Source: CAZQAA01 sp964591255 (GTDB taxonomy: Bacteria; Desulfobacterota; DSM-4660; Desulfatiglandales; Desulfatiglandaceae). From it: a stretch of DNA of 28,875 bases. Every line of letters begins with the position of its first letter. Position 1 is the first letter of the stretch. The stretch spans positions 1 to 28,875 of the forward strand of contig CAZQAA010000192.1 of assembly GCA_964591255.1 (NCBI GenBank). Direction: 5' to 3'. Of this stretch, positions 1 through 7,191 are shown piece after piece. A program made the translations under genes and the position numbers. The notes below the pieces were generated by a model. It was not told where the DNA came from, did not search any database, and worked only from the letters and a program-made list of their open reading frames with translations.

Positions 1-87
1 GGTGCCGGAGGTCGGAATCGAACCGACACGGACGCAAGGTCCACTGGATTTTGAGTCCAGCGCGTCTACCAATTTCACCACTCCGGC
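1..87 (-). tRNA. tRNA-Leu (anticodon CAA)
   Basis: Read on the minus strand, the sequence folds as a class II tRNA. The acceptor stem is GCCGGAG/CTCCGGC, the anticodon stem CTGGA/TCCAG encloses loop CTCAAAA (anticodon CAA, reads UUG), there is a long variable arm (GGACC/GTCC), and the T arm is GTCGG-TTCGATT-CCGAC. The discriminator A is at position 3 and the encoded CC of the CCA tail is at 2-1. The last A lies just outside the window, so the gene is short by one base at its 3' end. Confidence 0.96.
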
Positions 88-103
88 AACCGTTTATAAA
101 TTT

Positions 104-133
104 ACTATAATGAAAATTTCAGATCAATGTCAA
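104..133 (-). promoter_or_regulatory. sigma70-type promoter of tRNA-Leu
   Basis: On the minus strand a consensus -35 TTGACA (133-128) is followed, after an 18-bp spacer, by TATAGT (109-104), which matches the -10 consensus at five of six positions. Transcription would start near 97, about 10 nt before the mature tRNA-Leu. The -35 box is the left half of a palindrome shared with the divergent tRNA-Ala promoter. Confidence 0.7.
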
Positions 134-146
134 TATGATATTGACA
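128..146. repeat. perfect 9-bp inverted repeat containing two divergent -35 boxes
   Basis: TGTCAATAT-G-ATATTGACA is a perfect dyad with a single central G. Its outer six bases on each side are consensus TTGACA -35 boxes facing opposite ways, one for tRNA-Leu and one for tRNA-Ala. Only 7 bp lie between the two hexamers, so two polymerases could hardly bind at once. Confidence 0.85.
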
Positions 147-170
147 CGGCGCAACGGACCTTGTTATATT
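141..170 (+). promoter_or_regulatory. sigma70-type promoter of tRNA-Ala
   Basis: TTGACA at 141-146 and TATATT at 165-170 (five of six matches, 18-bp spacer) form a strong promoter. The predicted start near 177 lies about 5 nt upstream of the mature tRNA-Ala 5' end. Confidence 0.72.
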
Positions 171-181
171 GGATGGCTATC

Positions 182-257
182 GGGGCTGTAGCTCAGATGG
201 GAGAGCGCATGACTGGCAGTCATGAGGTCGTCGGTTCGATCCCGATCAGCTCCACCA
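182..257 (+). tRNA. tRNA-Ala (anticodon GGC)
   Basis: A canonical 76-nt tRNA. The acceptor stem is GGGGCTG/CAGCTCC with one G-U pair, the D arm is GCTC...GAGC, the anticodon stem CATGA/TCATG encloses loop CTGGCAG (anticodon GGC, Ala), and the T arm is GTCGG-TTCGATC-CCGAT. Discriminator A is at 254 and the CCA is encoded at 255-257. Confidence 0.96.
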
Positions 258-278
258 AAATTTAAATAATGTGGTTAC

Positions 279-326
279 AAAAGGGCCTTTTGCATTTTTG
301 TTGGCGGAAAGCCCTTTTTATTTTTT
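279..326 (+). terminator. rho-independent terminator after tRNA-Ala
   Basis: AAAAGGGC (279-286) pairs with GCCCTTTT (311-318) across a loop of about 24 nt and runs into a T-rich tail. It lies 22 nt after the tRNA and would end the short tRNA transcript. Confidence 0.65.
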
Positions 327-495
327 AAGCGACGTGAAGAGATCATACATTTTGTTTGCGTATTATTTATGGATAACCGTTCCTTGATCTTGGCATGAAT
401 TTTATATGAAAAATGCTGAGGCATCAGTGGCCTGCTGGACTATATTTTTTCTGGAGAAAATGGGGATCCATGCTGGCTAACTTGGTGTAACAGAA
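327..495. other. intergenic stretch with no recognised feature
   Basis: Between the tRNA-Ala terminator and the terminator of the selenoprotein gene I see no convincing reading frame, RNA fold or repeat. Short open frames here lack a ribosome-binding site and family-like sequence. Confidence 0.5.
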
Positions 496-541
496 ACATA
501 AAAAAGGGCCCGTAAAATCTTGGGGCCCTTTTTTTATGTTT
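496..541 (-). terminator. strong terminator of the selenoprotein gene, also symmetric on the plus strand
   Basis: GGGCCC (506-511) and GGGCCC (523-528) pair, extended by A/T pairs on both sides (the arms begin with ATAAAAAA and end with TTTTTTTAT). On the minus strand the hairpin is followed by six T and lies about 25 nt after the stop codon at 565. The flanking A and T runs make it potentially bidirectional. Confidence 0.8.
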
Positions 542-564
542 TCGCGATAATTTCCCTTAAACTT

Positions 565-1863
565 TTACCATTCCTCATCAAGATCAATCCCATCCCTTTC
601 ATACTGGGCGTCTCTAAGCTCATTAGCCTTTTTGATCTCTTCCTCACTCCACGGTTCAACGATAAGGGAATCCGCCACAAGTTCCCATATGTATTTTGTT
701 TCAATTCCCAAATCAAATTCCTTGGTAAGACTTTTCATTATTTGATCCCGGCAGTTATGACACGGAGCAATAACCATTTTGGCACCGGTATCCATGATCT
801 GTTTAGCCTTGATGCGGCCGTAGTAGATTCTTTCCGCCTCATAGGGCATTGCCCAGGCGCCACCACCGGCGCCACAACAAAAATTGTTCATTCTGTTGGG
901 TTCCATTTCTACAAAATTCTCACAACATTGTTGTGTAATCCATCTTGGCTCCTCAAAATATCCATGGCCAAATGCCTTTTCTCCTTTACGGCCGTAATTG
1001 CATGGGTCGTGGATGGTCGTCAGTTCAGTATGGATTGATTTGTCTATCTTGATTTTTCCTGTCTCTATGTATTCCTTCAAGAGATCGTGGACAGATATCA
1101 CCCTATATTTCTCAAAAACTTCAGGAAACCATGTTTGCAGACCAAGCCTGGTCGCATAATAGGCATGCCCTCATTCGGGCAATAGGAGTGTCTTGCACTC
1201 CAATCTTTCCAGATGACCAACAATGCGTCCCACGATAGTCTTCATGGCCTCATCGTCACCGGAAAAAAGTCCCCAGTTAACCCCTTCCCAGTTCTCGGAT
1301 GCCGTGGTCCAATCCTCTCTTGCGGCATAGAAGATACGCCACCAAAATTTCATGTCATCCGGTTCGCCAAAGGGTTCTTTGGAATTTATGGTCACAAATA
1401 TATTAGCGCCTTTTTTGTCTACAGGTGCATAAAATCCGGGAAAGCCCTCGTCTTCATCCATCTCTCTGGATAGATCGGCCAGGAGGAAGAGAAAATCATC
1501 TTTGGGTATTCCCAGGTTATTTCCCCTTTCCAGGCACATGACCACACCTTTGTGTATTGGACCGGGAACCTTATCCCTTTCTCGAAGGGTCCTTGCACGT
1601 CTCAGCATTTTCAGGATCTCTACGCCCTGGGGACAGGCATATTCACAGCGACCGCACAGTGTGCATATCCAAGGAAACCGTGAATCGATCAGTTCTTGAT
1701 CCAAACCGAGAGCTGCCATGCGGACAGCCTTCCTTGGATCAAGACCATCCACTCCGGTAATTGGACATCCCCCTGCACAGGTGCCGCAAGTGAAGCAGAC
1801 ATCCGCCCATTCAGGAGCAACCCTGAGTTTGCTTTCTGTTCGGTTTATGGTAATGGGCTCCAT
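565..1863 (-). CDS. HdrD/DsrK-like (Fe-S)-binding oxidoreductase, predicted selenoprotein (Sec231)
   Basis: Two open frames (1863-1171 and 1170-565) are in the same register, separated only by TGA at 1171-1173. Read as selenocysteine this gives one 432-residue protein. Residues 23-33 (CFTCGTCAGGC) and 67-77 (CTLCGRCEYAC) are two ferredoxin-type 4Fe-4S sites. The C-terminal CCG domain has Cys288, Cys329-Cys330 and Cys368/Cys371, the pattern known in HdrB/HdrD/DsrK to hold a non-cubane 4Fe-4S cluster. The TGA replaces the cysteine of the usual PECGHA motif (here LLLPE-U-GHAYY), and a SECIS-like hairpin follows. Start: ATG preceded by AGGAGGT at good spacing. No membrane segment is visible, so it is probably a cytoplasmic electron-transfer subunit working with unseen partners. 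It is divergent from an acyl-CoA dehydrogenase, which suggests (inference) a role in handling electrons from acyl-CoA oxidation. Selenocysteine Fe-S oxidoreductases of this type are known in deltaproteobacteria. A plain nonsense mutation is the alternative. Confidence 0.85.
1136..1156 (-). promoter_or_regulatory. bacterial SECIS element directly 3' of the UGA
   Basis: Starting 15 nt after the UGA (minus strand), UGC-GACCA pairs with UGGUC-(U)-GCA. This leaves a four-base apical loop GGCU beginning 23 nt downstream and one bulged U at 1139. Distance, stem length and a G at the start of the loop fit the known SelB-binding SECIS pattern. The bulged U lies on the 3' arm, whereas in E. coli fdhF it is on the 5' arm. 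Confidence 0.7.
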
Positions 1864-2220
1864 TAACTTACCTCCTCTATGTTCTTTTCACCATGTTTCA
1901 CAGAATATACCTTTAGCCTGTTTAAACAAGAAAGTCAATCACGAAAAAGTTTGGAAACATGTGGATACTATAAGCAGAAGGTTGATTTCTATAGATACTT
2001 TATTCAGGGAAAGGCAAACCTTTTAACATGTTAACATAATATAGACATAACTGATGATATTTAATGATTTTTTAAGCTTCATAAAGATATAGTCAACAAA
2101 AATAAATTTGTTGCCAATCATTTGTCTATGGTTTATAGAATAAAAAATAATATTTTACCGATAAAAGTTATATCGGCAAGATCACTGTATATATAATTAA
2201 GTAATTAAGGAGGTATGTTT
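1864..2220. promoter_or_regulatory. AT-rich divergent intergenic region with small dyads
   Basis: These 357 bases separate the selenoprotein gene (minus) from the acyl-CoA dehydrogenase gene (plus) and must hold both promoters. I see TTAACATGTTAA (2023-2034, perfect palindrome) and CCGATA-(7 nt)-TATCGG (2158-2176). A TATAAT at 2192-2197 has no good -35 partner, and the second dyad overlaps where that -35 should be, as an operator might. No coding frame is convincing. Confidence 0.45.
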
Positions 2221-3384
2221 ATGGATTTTACTTTAACCGATGAACTGCAGATGCTGAGGGAGATGGCGCGGGATTTTGCCGCTGAAAAAATTGCTCCGTA
2301 TGCAGATGAATGGGATGAAAATCACTATTTCCCATATGAAGAGGTTGTCAAGCCCATGGGGGAATTAGGTTTTTTTGGAACAGTGATTCCGGAGGAATAC
2401 GGTGGCAATGAAATGGGCTGGCTTGCAGCCATTATACTTACGGAAGAAATAGCCCGGGCCTCTAGTTCCCTCAGGGTACAGATCAATATGCAGACCCTTG
2501 GATGTGCATTCACCATTTTCAGGTACGGCAATGATGAGATAAAGAAAAAATATATTCCCAAGTTAGTGAGTGCGGAATTCATGGGCGGATTCGGCATTAC
2601 CGAGCCAAATGCAGGCTCTGATGTCATGTCCATGAAATCTACTGCCCTTGATAAAGGAGATCACTGGCTCATAAATGGTACCAAGACCTGGATATCAAAC
2701 ACCTCTGTAGCAGATGCCCTTATTTTTTATGCCTATACAGATAAAGAGGCGAGAGGAAGGGGTCTTTCGGCATTTGTCATTGAACCGAGGAATTTTAACG
2801 GAATAACAGTGACCGATCTTGATAAGATGGGATCCAGGTCATCTCCAACAGGAGAGATAATCTTGGAGGACACAAAAGTGCCCAAAGAAAACATTCTGGG
2901 CAATCCTGGAGATGGAGCAAAAATCGTGTTCGGTTCGTTAAACCAGACACGGCTTTCGGCAGCAGCAGGCGGTATCGGTGTGGCTCAGGCATGCCTCGAT
3001 GCTGCAATAGCTTACTGTCAGGAAAGGGAACAGTTTGGCAAACCGATAGGCCAGTTTCAGATGAATCAAGATATGATTGCACAGGTTTCTGCAGAACTTG
3101 AAGCGGCCCGGCTGGTGGTTTATAAGGCCGCCTGGCAGAAAGATCAGGGTAATCTTGGAAACACATTTGAGGTGGCCCAGGCCAAGTACCTGTCAGGAGA
3201 GATAGCGGTCAAAGCGGCCCAGGTGGCAATGAAGATTTTAGGTGCATACGGTTATTCAACAGAATACCCGGTGGCCCGCTTTTACCGTGATGCACCTACT
3301 TATCAACTGGTGGAAGGCTCATCAAATATATGCAAGATGATTGTTGCCCTGGATGTTTTGGGGATCAGAAAAGCAAACAAATAA
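2221..3384 (+). CDS. acyl-CoA dehydrogenase, probably glutaryl-CoA dehydrogenase (non-decarboxylating type)
   Basis: This 387-residue FAD enzyme has the acyl-CoA dehydrogenase fold throughout: FGITEPNAGSD, TWISN, and RDAPTYQLVEGSSNICKM near the C terminus. The conserved Glu365 of VEGSS is the likely catalytic base. Long stretches (FPYEE.V.PMGELGFFGTVIPEEYGG, SPTGEI, GAYGYSTEYPVARFYRDAPTY) recall the non-decarboxylating glutaryl-CoA dehydrogenase of Desulfococcus multivorans and related cyclohexane/cyclohexene-carboxyl-CoA dehydrogenases of syntrophs. That recollection is the basis for the substrate guess. It would oxidise the acyl-CoA and pass electrons to ETF in the cytoplasm. Start: AGGAGG at 2208-2213 is 7 nt before the ATG at 2221, while the ATG at 2215 is too close. 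It is monocistronic, divergent from the selenoprotein gene, and ends at a hairpin. Family assignment is firm; the exact substrate is not. Confidence 0.9.
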   Translation: MDFTLTDELQMLREMARDFAAEKIAPYADEWDENHYFPYEEVVKPMGELGFFGTVIPEEYGGNEMGWLAAIILTEEIARASSSLRVQINMQTLGCAFTIFRYGNDEIKKKYIPKLVSAEFMGGFGITEPNAGSDVMSMKSTALDKGDHWLINGTKTWISNTSVADALIFYAYTDKEARGRGLSAFVIEPRNFNGITVTDLDKMGSRSSPTGEIILEDTKVPKENILGNPGDGAKIVFGSLNQTRLSAAAGGIGVAQACLDAAIAYCQEREQFGKPIGQFQMNQDMIAQVSAELEAARLVVYKAAWQKDQGNLGNTFEVAQAKYLSGEIAVKAAQVAMKILGAYGYSTEYPVARFYRDAPTYQLVEGSSNICKMIVALDVLGIRKANK

Positions 3385-3417
3385 AAACACTGTATAATTC
3401 TTTATTTTTTTGCGTTA

Positions 3418-3447
3418 AACGCCGGCCTACGATTTGACCGGCGTTTT
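3418..3447. terminator. hairpin terminator between convergent genes
   Basis: AACGCCGG (3418-3425) pairs with CCGGCGTT (3438-3445) over a 12-nt loop and is followed by TTTT on the plus strand. It lies 33 nt after the acyl-CoA dehydrogenase stop and directly abuts the stop codon of the minus-strand reductase gene, so it probably serves both. The T tract is short. Confidence 0.6.
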
Positions 3448-4406
3448 CATTCGCGGTGTCGCTCTGATTCTATAAACTTTACCAGATTGTATACGATCAG
3501 GTTAAATGATACATTTATTGCATGCTTTTTGGCTAAGGCGATTATAGCGCCGTTTAAGGCGTCTATTTCGGTCTTTTTTCCCGCCAAGATGTCCTGCAAC
3601 ATAGAGGACCTGTGATCGGCAGTGGGAGGTATAAGTTTATCATAAAATGCGCTGAGAAAATCTGCCGGAATTTTCCAGTGGGTCTCATAGCCGGCAGCTG
3701 CCATAACCTCAAATATTTCTTCCGTAATACCTTTCATCACATCCCGCGTGAATTGATGCTCCGCCAGTTTTCCATACGGCACGCCTAGGATGGCGCTAAG
3801 GGGATTCAGGAGACAATTATAGAGCATTTTGGCCCACAGGTCTTTTTCTATGGAATCAGCAGGTTCACATGGTAAATCTCCCATGGTTATGGATTCGCAC
3901 AGCTGTTTAATAGGGGAGGAATCTTTACCGAACAGGTTTCCTATGTGGATAGAATCGGCATGAACCGTTATTGTGACTTCGTTTTTTTTCTGCCTTTGAA
4001 ATCCGGTTATAACACGTGCGTTATATATCTGTTCCGTATCAAAAAATGAGGAAAATATATCTGTATTACCCCATCCGTTTTGAAAGAGAACAATTTTCGT
4101 TTTGTTTCTGAATAGCTCCTGGTGCTGGAAAAGGTCCTGTGCCGCGTCCAGGGTATGGAAAGATTTGCAGCATACAAGTATGAAGTCATATCTTTCATGT
4201 GAAATCTGATCTAATGAGGTGAAACAGTCGAAGAGCGAGGGATCTCCATGCCAGCGCCCAAAGATTCCTCTCCTTGTTAATCCGGATTTCTTTAAGGCGG
4301 AAGCTGTCTCTTGTCTTGTGACAATGTCGACACAGGCGCGGCCCTTAAGCAGGCAGGCGGCAATTCCCAGCCCTACCGACCCAGCCCCGTATATAAGCAC
4401 TCTCAT
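3447..4406 (-). CDS. panE: ketopantoate reductase family protein (PanE/ApbA-like)
   Basis: The 319-residue protein begins MRVLIYGAGSVG, a Rossmann GxGxxG loop (residues 7-12) for NADPH. It contains the family's conserved lysine region DLWAKMLYNCLLNP (Lys193) and the C-terminal SSMLQDILAGKKTEIDALNG helix that closes over the substrate. Length equals the usual 300-320 residues. If orthologous, it reduces 2-dehydropantoate to pantoate in coenzyme A synthesis; many family members have other 2-ketoacid substrates, so the symbol is tentative. It is the last gene of a minus-strand group with rsmG and the HIT gene, 21 nt after the HIT stop. The AGGAGG for the ATG at 4406 is about 14 nt away, longer than ideal. 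Confidence 0.82.
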   Translation of the reverse strand: MRVLIYGAGSVGLGIAACLLKGRACVDIVTRQETASALKKSGLTRRGIFGRWHGDPSLFDCFTSLDQISHERYDFILVCCKSFHTLDAAQDLFQHQELFRNKTKIVLFQNGWGNTDIFSSFFDTEQIYNARVITGFQRQKKNEVTITVHADSIHIGNLFGKDSSPIKQLCESITMGDLPCEPADSIEKDLWAKMLYNCLLNPLSAILGVPYGKLAEHQFTRDVMKGITEEIFEVMAAAGYETHWKIPADFLSAFYDKLIPPTADHRSSMLQDILAGKKTEIDALNGAIIALAKKHAINVSFNLIVYNLVKFIESERHRE

Positions 4407-4427
4407 TGTTTTGGTTCTAACCTCCTG

Positions 4428-4772
4428 CTATCCCGGTGGCCAAGCCATTTTTCGTCCCCCCAACAGATGCAGGTGGAGATGAAAGACCTCCTGTCCACCG
4501 TCGGCATTGCAGTTAATTATAGTCCTGTACCCAGTCTCATCAATTCCAAGGTGGGCAGCGATCTGTTTTGCAGCCAAAAGGAGTTCACCCATAATTTTTT
4601 TCTCTTCCTCACCGATATCATTCAGTGTGGGGATATGTTTTTTGGGTATGACCAGCACATGATAAGGGGCCTTTGGATCAATATCTTTAAAAGCAAAGAT
4701 ATTGTCGGATTCAAAGACGATTTCTGTGGGAATTTCCCTGGCTGCAAGCCTGCAGAACAAACAATCGCTCAT
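4428..4772 (-). CDS. HIT family nucleotide-binding protein (HINT-like)
   Basis: A 114-residue histidine-triad protein. It has CLFC at residues 4-7 (probable zinc pair), IVFESDNIFAFKDIDPKAPYHVLVIPKKH, and the signature H98-L-H100-L-H102 followed by LLGGRKMAWPPG, typical of bacterial HinT-type nucleoside phosphoramidases or hydrolases. The physiological substrate is usually unknown. Start: the ATG at 4772 has AAGGAGG at ideal spacing; the frame extends upstream to 4793 but that start would put the ribosome-binding site inside the gene. It sits between rsmG (63 nt upstream) and panE (21 nt downstream) on the same strand and is probably cotranscribed. Confidence 0.92.
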   Translation of the reverse strand: MSDCLFCRLAAREIPTEIVFESDNIFAFKDIDPKAPYHVLVIPKKHIPTLNDIGEEEKKIMGELLLAAKQIAAHLGIDETGYRTIINCNADGGQEVFHLHLHLLGGRKMAWPPG

Positions 4773-4835
4773 GTTTTCCTCCTTTTTAATCATTATCGGT
4801 TGTTGAGGTCAATCATATCATATATCTTTTTGTCA

Positions 4836-5504
4836 TCAATCAGACTGCTTAATAAAAACGAGGAGATGCCGGCTCAGTTCGCTTTCAGGCAACTTGTATG
4901 AAATGGACTTGTGGAAGCACAGGCCTGTCTTTTCCATTTCTTTTTCACTCTCTTCAAGAACAGTTTTGAATTTCTCCCCCTGAAAATTTATCATAATACC
5001 TTTGGGCTTCAGATGAGGAGCAAGCCAGGGAATGATCGTCGGCAGTGGTCCCACGGCTCTTGCAGTAATAATGTGATAACCCTCATGATAAAGGGTCCCT
5101 GCATCCATATCGATACGTCCCCTTGTGACTTTTATATCTGTCAGATGCATGAGGCGAATGACCTGTCGCAGGAAATTGACCTTTTTGGAATTCGGTTCCA
5201 TAAGATGGATTTCAAGGCCGGGTTTACAGAGCTTGATGGGAATGCCAGGGAAACCTGCGCCTGATCCAACATCCAAGAGTCTGCCTGTATCTGGCAATGA
5301 ATAAGAGGAGATCAGGGAATCGAGCAAGAGTTCTTTTATGATCCTCTTACGGCATGATATGCCGGTAAGATTCATTTTTCTGTTCCATTCCAGCAGTTCA
5401 TCAAGATAAATACTTAAAAGATTCTCCTCATACGCGGACAATCGTATCCCTAAGGCATTGGTCCATGAATACAGTTGTTCTCTTTCTTTTTCCCTGAGAT
5501 ACAT
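4836..5504 (-). CDS. rsmG: 16S rRNA (guanine-N7) methyltransferase RsmG (GidB)
   Basis: The protein carries the SAM-binding motif LLDVGSGAGFPGIPI and the RsmG signature segment ITARAVGPLPTI, with an N-terminal helix ending WNRKMNLTGI typical of the family. At about 222 residues the length is normal. RsmG methylates G527 (E. coli numbering) of 16S rRNA in the cytoplasm. The start is uncertain: I chose the ATG at 5504, but TTG at 5513 in the same frame is possible and neither has a strong ribosome-binding site. It is the first gene of the minus-strand rsmG-HIT-panE cluster and is not next to gidA/mnmG, unlike in many bacteria. Confidence 0.92.
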   Translation of the reverse strand: MYLREKEREQLYSWTNALGIRLSAYEENLLSIYLDELLEWNRKMNLTGISCRKRIIKELLLDSLISSYSLPDTGRLLDVGSGAGFPGIPIKLCKPGLEIHLMEPNSKKVNFLRQVIRLMHLTDIKVTRGRIDMDAGTLYHEGYHIITARAVGPLPTIIPWLAPHLKPKGIMINFQGEKFKTVLEESEKEMEKTGLCFHKSISYKLPESELSRHLLVFIKQSD

Positions 5505-5718
5505 AGATTCCAATTTATTGTTTAGTTTTGGGCCAAAATTGATTAATATATAATTTCGGGTTGAGCCGTTTCTGATCGCAAGCTGGTTTCAAGTCCCCTG
5601 ATGGAAACGTCCCATCCGCTGAAACCTTAACCTGAAATTGCTTGTCTTGGGTAATAATACGCGTGGGTATAATTATGTGTCAAGCAGATGCTGACTGTTT
5701 GTGATTACTGGAAAACTC

Positions 5719-6696
5719 ATGGAAACAAGACGGATAACCAAAGAAAACTTTTTTGCGATTCTTGGTGCAGGAGATCGACCATGGCAGGATGATTATCTGG
5801 TCATGTATTCAAGTGTCTGGCCGGGCTTCACAACAGACCCGGATCTTATGCTGGTTCCCATTGATGATCATTTGGTCCACAGGGGAGATGGTGTGTTCGA
5901 GGTGATACGGTGTATTCAAGGCAATATATATCAGTTAGACGGGCATCTTGAAAGGCTTGAAAAATCGGCCAAGGCAATTTCACTTCGTCTGTCCACGGAT
6001 TATAGCGATATCAAGGAAATTATAAAGACATTAGTCTCAATAGGCAGAGAAAAAAATTGTCTGATCAAGGTTGTCTTGTCGCGGGGGCCTGGCAGTTTTG
6101 GTGTCAATCCGTACGATTGTCCCGAGAGTCAGATATACGCCAACGTGATCCGATTTCGAGGTGTTCCAGAGGAATTTCATACGAAAGGTGTATCTCTCAT
6201 AACCAGCCGGATCCCTGTCAAGAAATCCTTTTTTGCCACAATAAAATCCTGCAATTATCTGCCGAATGTCCTGATGAAGATGGAGGCAATAGATGCGGGA
6301 TTTCAGTTTGCCGTCGCTTTGGATGAGGAAGGGTTTCTTGCAGAGGGCCCTACAGAAAACATAGGTGTCCTGACAGAAGATAACGTTATGATATTTCCCC
6401 GTTTTGAAAGGACCCTGTCGGGCATAACGGCCAATCGGGTTTTTCAGTTAGCCCATATCCTGATAGAAGAAAAAATGATTAAGGCGGTAAAATTTGATAA
6501 GGTTTTACCGGATGATGCCTACCGGGCGAGGGAAATTTTTTTGACTGGAACTTCAATAGACGTGCTTCCCGTGGTTATCTATGACAAAAAAAAGATCGGT
6601 GGTGGGATTCCCGGTCCGGTTTGTTCCAAGTTGCGGGAACTTTTACAGCATGACATGACCATGAATCAAGATATTCTGACGAAAGTCGATTTGTGA
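5719..6696 (+). CDS. class IV aminotransferase (branched-chain aminotransferase / aminodeoxychorismate lyase family)
   Basis: This PLP enzyme of fold type IV has HRGDGVFEVIR near the N terminus, the PLP lysine in TIKSCNYLPNVLMKMEA (about Lys176), AEGPTENIG around residue 209 and TLSGITANRV, all class hallmarks. The family includes IlvE, D-amino acid transaminase and PabC, and I cannot separate them by eye. As the BCAA operon in this window lacks a transaminase, an IlvE-like role is attractive but unproven. Start: ATG at 5719 chosen over in-frame GTG at 5701 (six residues more); both have weak ribosome-binding sites. A perfect TATAAT lies at 5668-5673 but its -35 is poor. DUF1178 follows after 21 nt. 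Confidence 0.85.
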   Translation: METRRITKENFFAILGAGDRPWQDDYLVMYSSVWPGFTTDPDLMLVPIDDHLVHRGDGVFEVIRCIQGNIYQLDGHLERLEKSAKAISLRLSTDYSDIKEIIKTLVSIGREKNCLIKVVLSRGPGSFGVNPYDCPESQIYANVIRFRGVPEEFHTKGVSLITSRIPVKKSFFATIKSCNYLPNVLMKMEAIDAGFQFAVALDEEGFLAEGPTENIGVLTEDNVMIFPRFERTLSGITANRVFQLAHILIEEKMIKAVKFDKVLPDDAYRAREIFLTGTSIDVLPVVIYDKKKIGGGIPGPVCSKLRELLQHDMTMNQDILTKVDL

Positions 6697-6717
6697 TACG
6701 GGAGGATCAGTGAGGAT

Positions 6718-7149
6718 ATGATTTCATTTGATGTAGAGTGTTCCAATGGACATGTGTTCGAAGGGTGGTTCGATAATCTCGAGGCCTTTGAGAAGCAGAA
6801 TGCCAATGGTATGGTAACCTGTCCCTACTGTAATGATTCAAATGTAAGGAGGCTAATATCTCCGGTCGCACTCAAGAGATCTGTTCCGAATGGGGAAAGA
6901 GAGCAAGACAAACCTGATAGAATTGATTACCAGCGGCTTGCCAGGGAGATTGTGAACTATATCAAGAAAAACTCTGAGGATGTGGGGGCCGGATTTGCGG
7001 CAGAGGCGTTGAAAATGCATTACGGCGTTACTGAAAAGAGGAACATAAGGGGCTCTGCCACAGTGGATGAAGAGAAGATACTAAAAGAAGAAGGTATTGA
7101 TTTTTTCAAAATTCCTATTCCTAAAACAGATGACGATGACCAGAATTAA
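6718..7149 (+). CDS. DUF1178 family zinc-ribbon-like protein
   Basis: A 143-residue protein starting MISFDVECSNGHVFEGWF with a second pair in TCPYCNDSNVRRL. The four cysteines (Cys8 and CPYC plus the adjacent ECSNGH) form a rubredoxin/FmdB-like zinc-ribbon arrangement, and the rest is the conserved DUF1178 body (ARE.VNYIKKNSEDVGAGFAAEAL.MHYG). The family has no settled function. It lies 21 nt after the aminotransferase on the same strand, probably in one transcript, with GGAGG at 6701-6705. The C terminus is acidic (KTDDDDQN). No obvious terminator follows before the convergent flavodoxin gene. Confidence 0.85.
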   Translation: MISFDVECSNGHVFEGWFDNLEAFEKQNANGMVTCPYCNDSNVRRLISPVALKRSVPNGEREQDKPDRIDYQRLAREIVNYIKKNSEDVGAGFAAEALKMHYGVTEKRNIRGSATVDEEKILKEEGIDFFKIPIPKTDDDDQN

Positions 7150-7191
7150 CTGGTTCGATTGTAAGGGTATTAATTTTTTAGTTGACTAACG

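Noticed and set aside
520..1038. Long plus-strand open frame (172 codons).
   Set aside because: It is antisense to the selenoprotein gene and begins in the terminator; it has no ribosome-binding site or recognisable family.
565..1863. Two separate genes (565-1101 and 1171-1863) or a pseudogene broken by a stop codon.
   Set aside because: The halves are in one frame, the short space between them also reads as family-like protein, the stop is specifically TGA at a conserved cysteine, and a SECIS-like fold follows.
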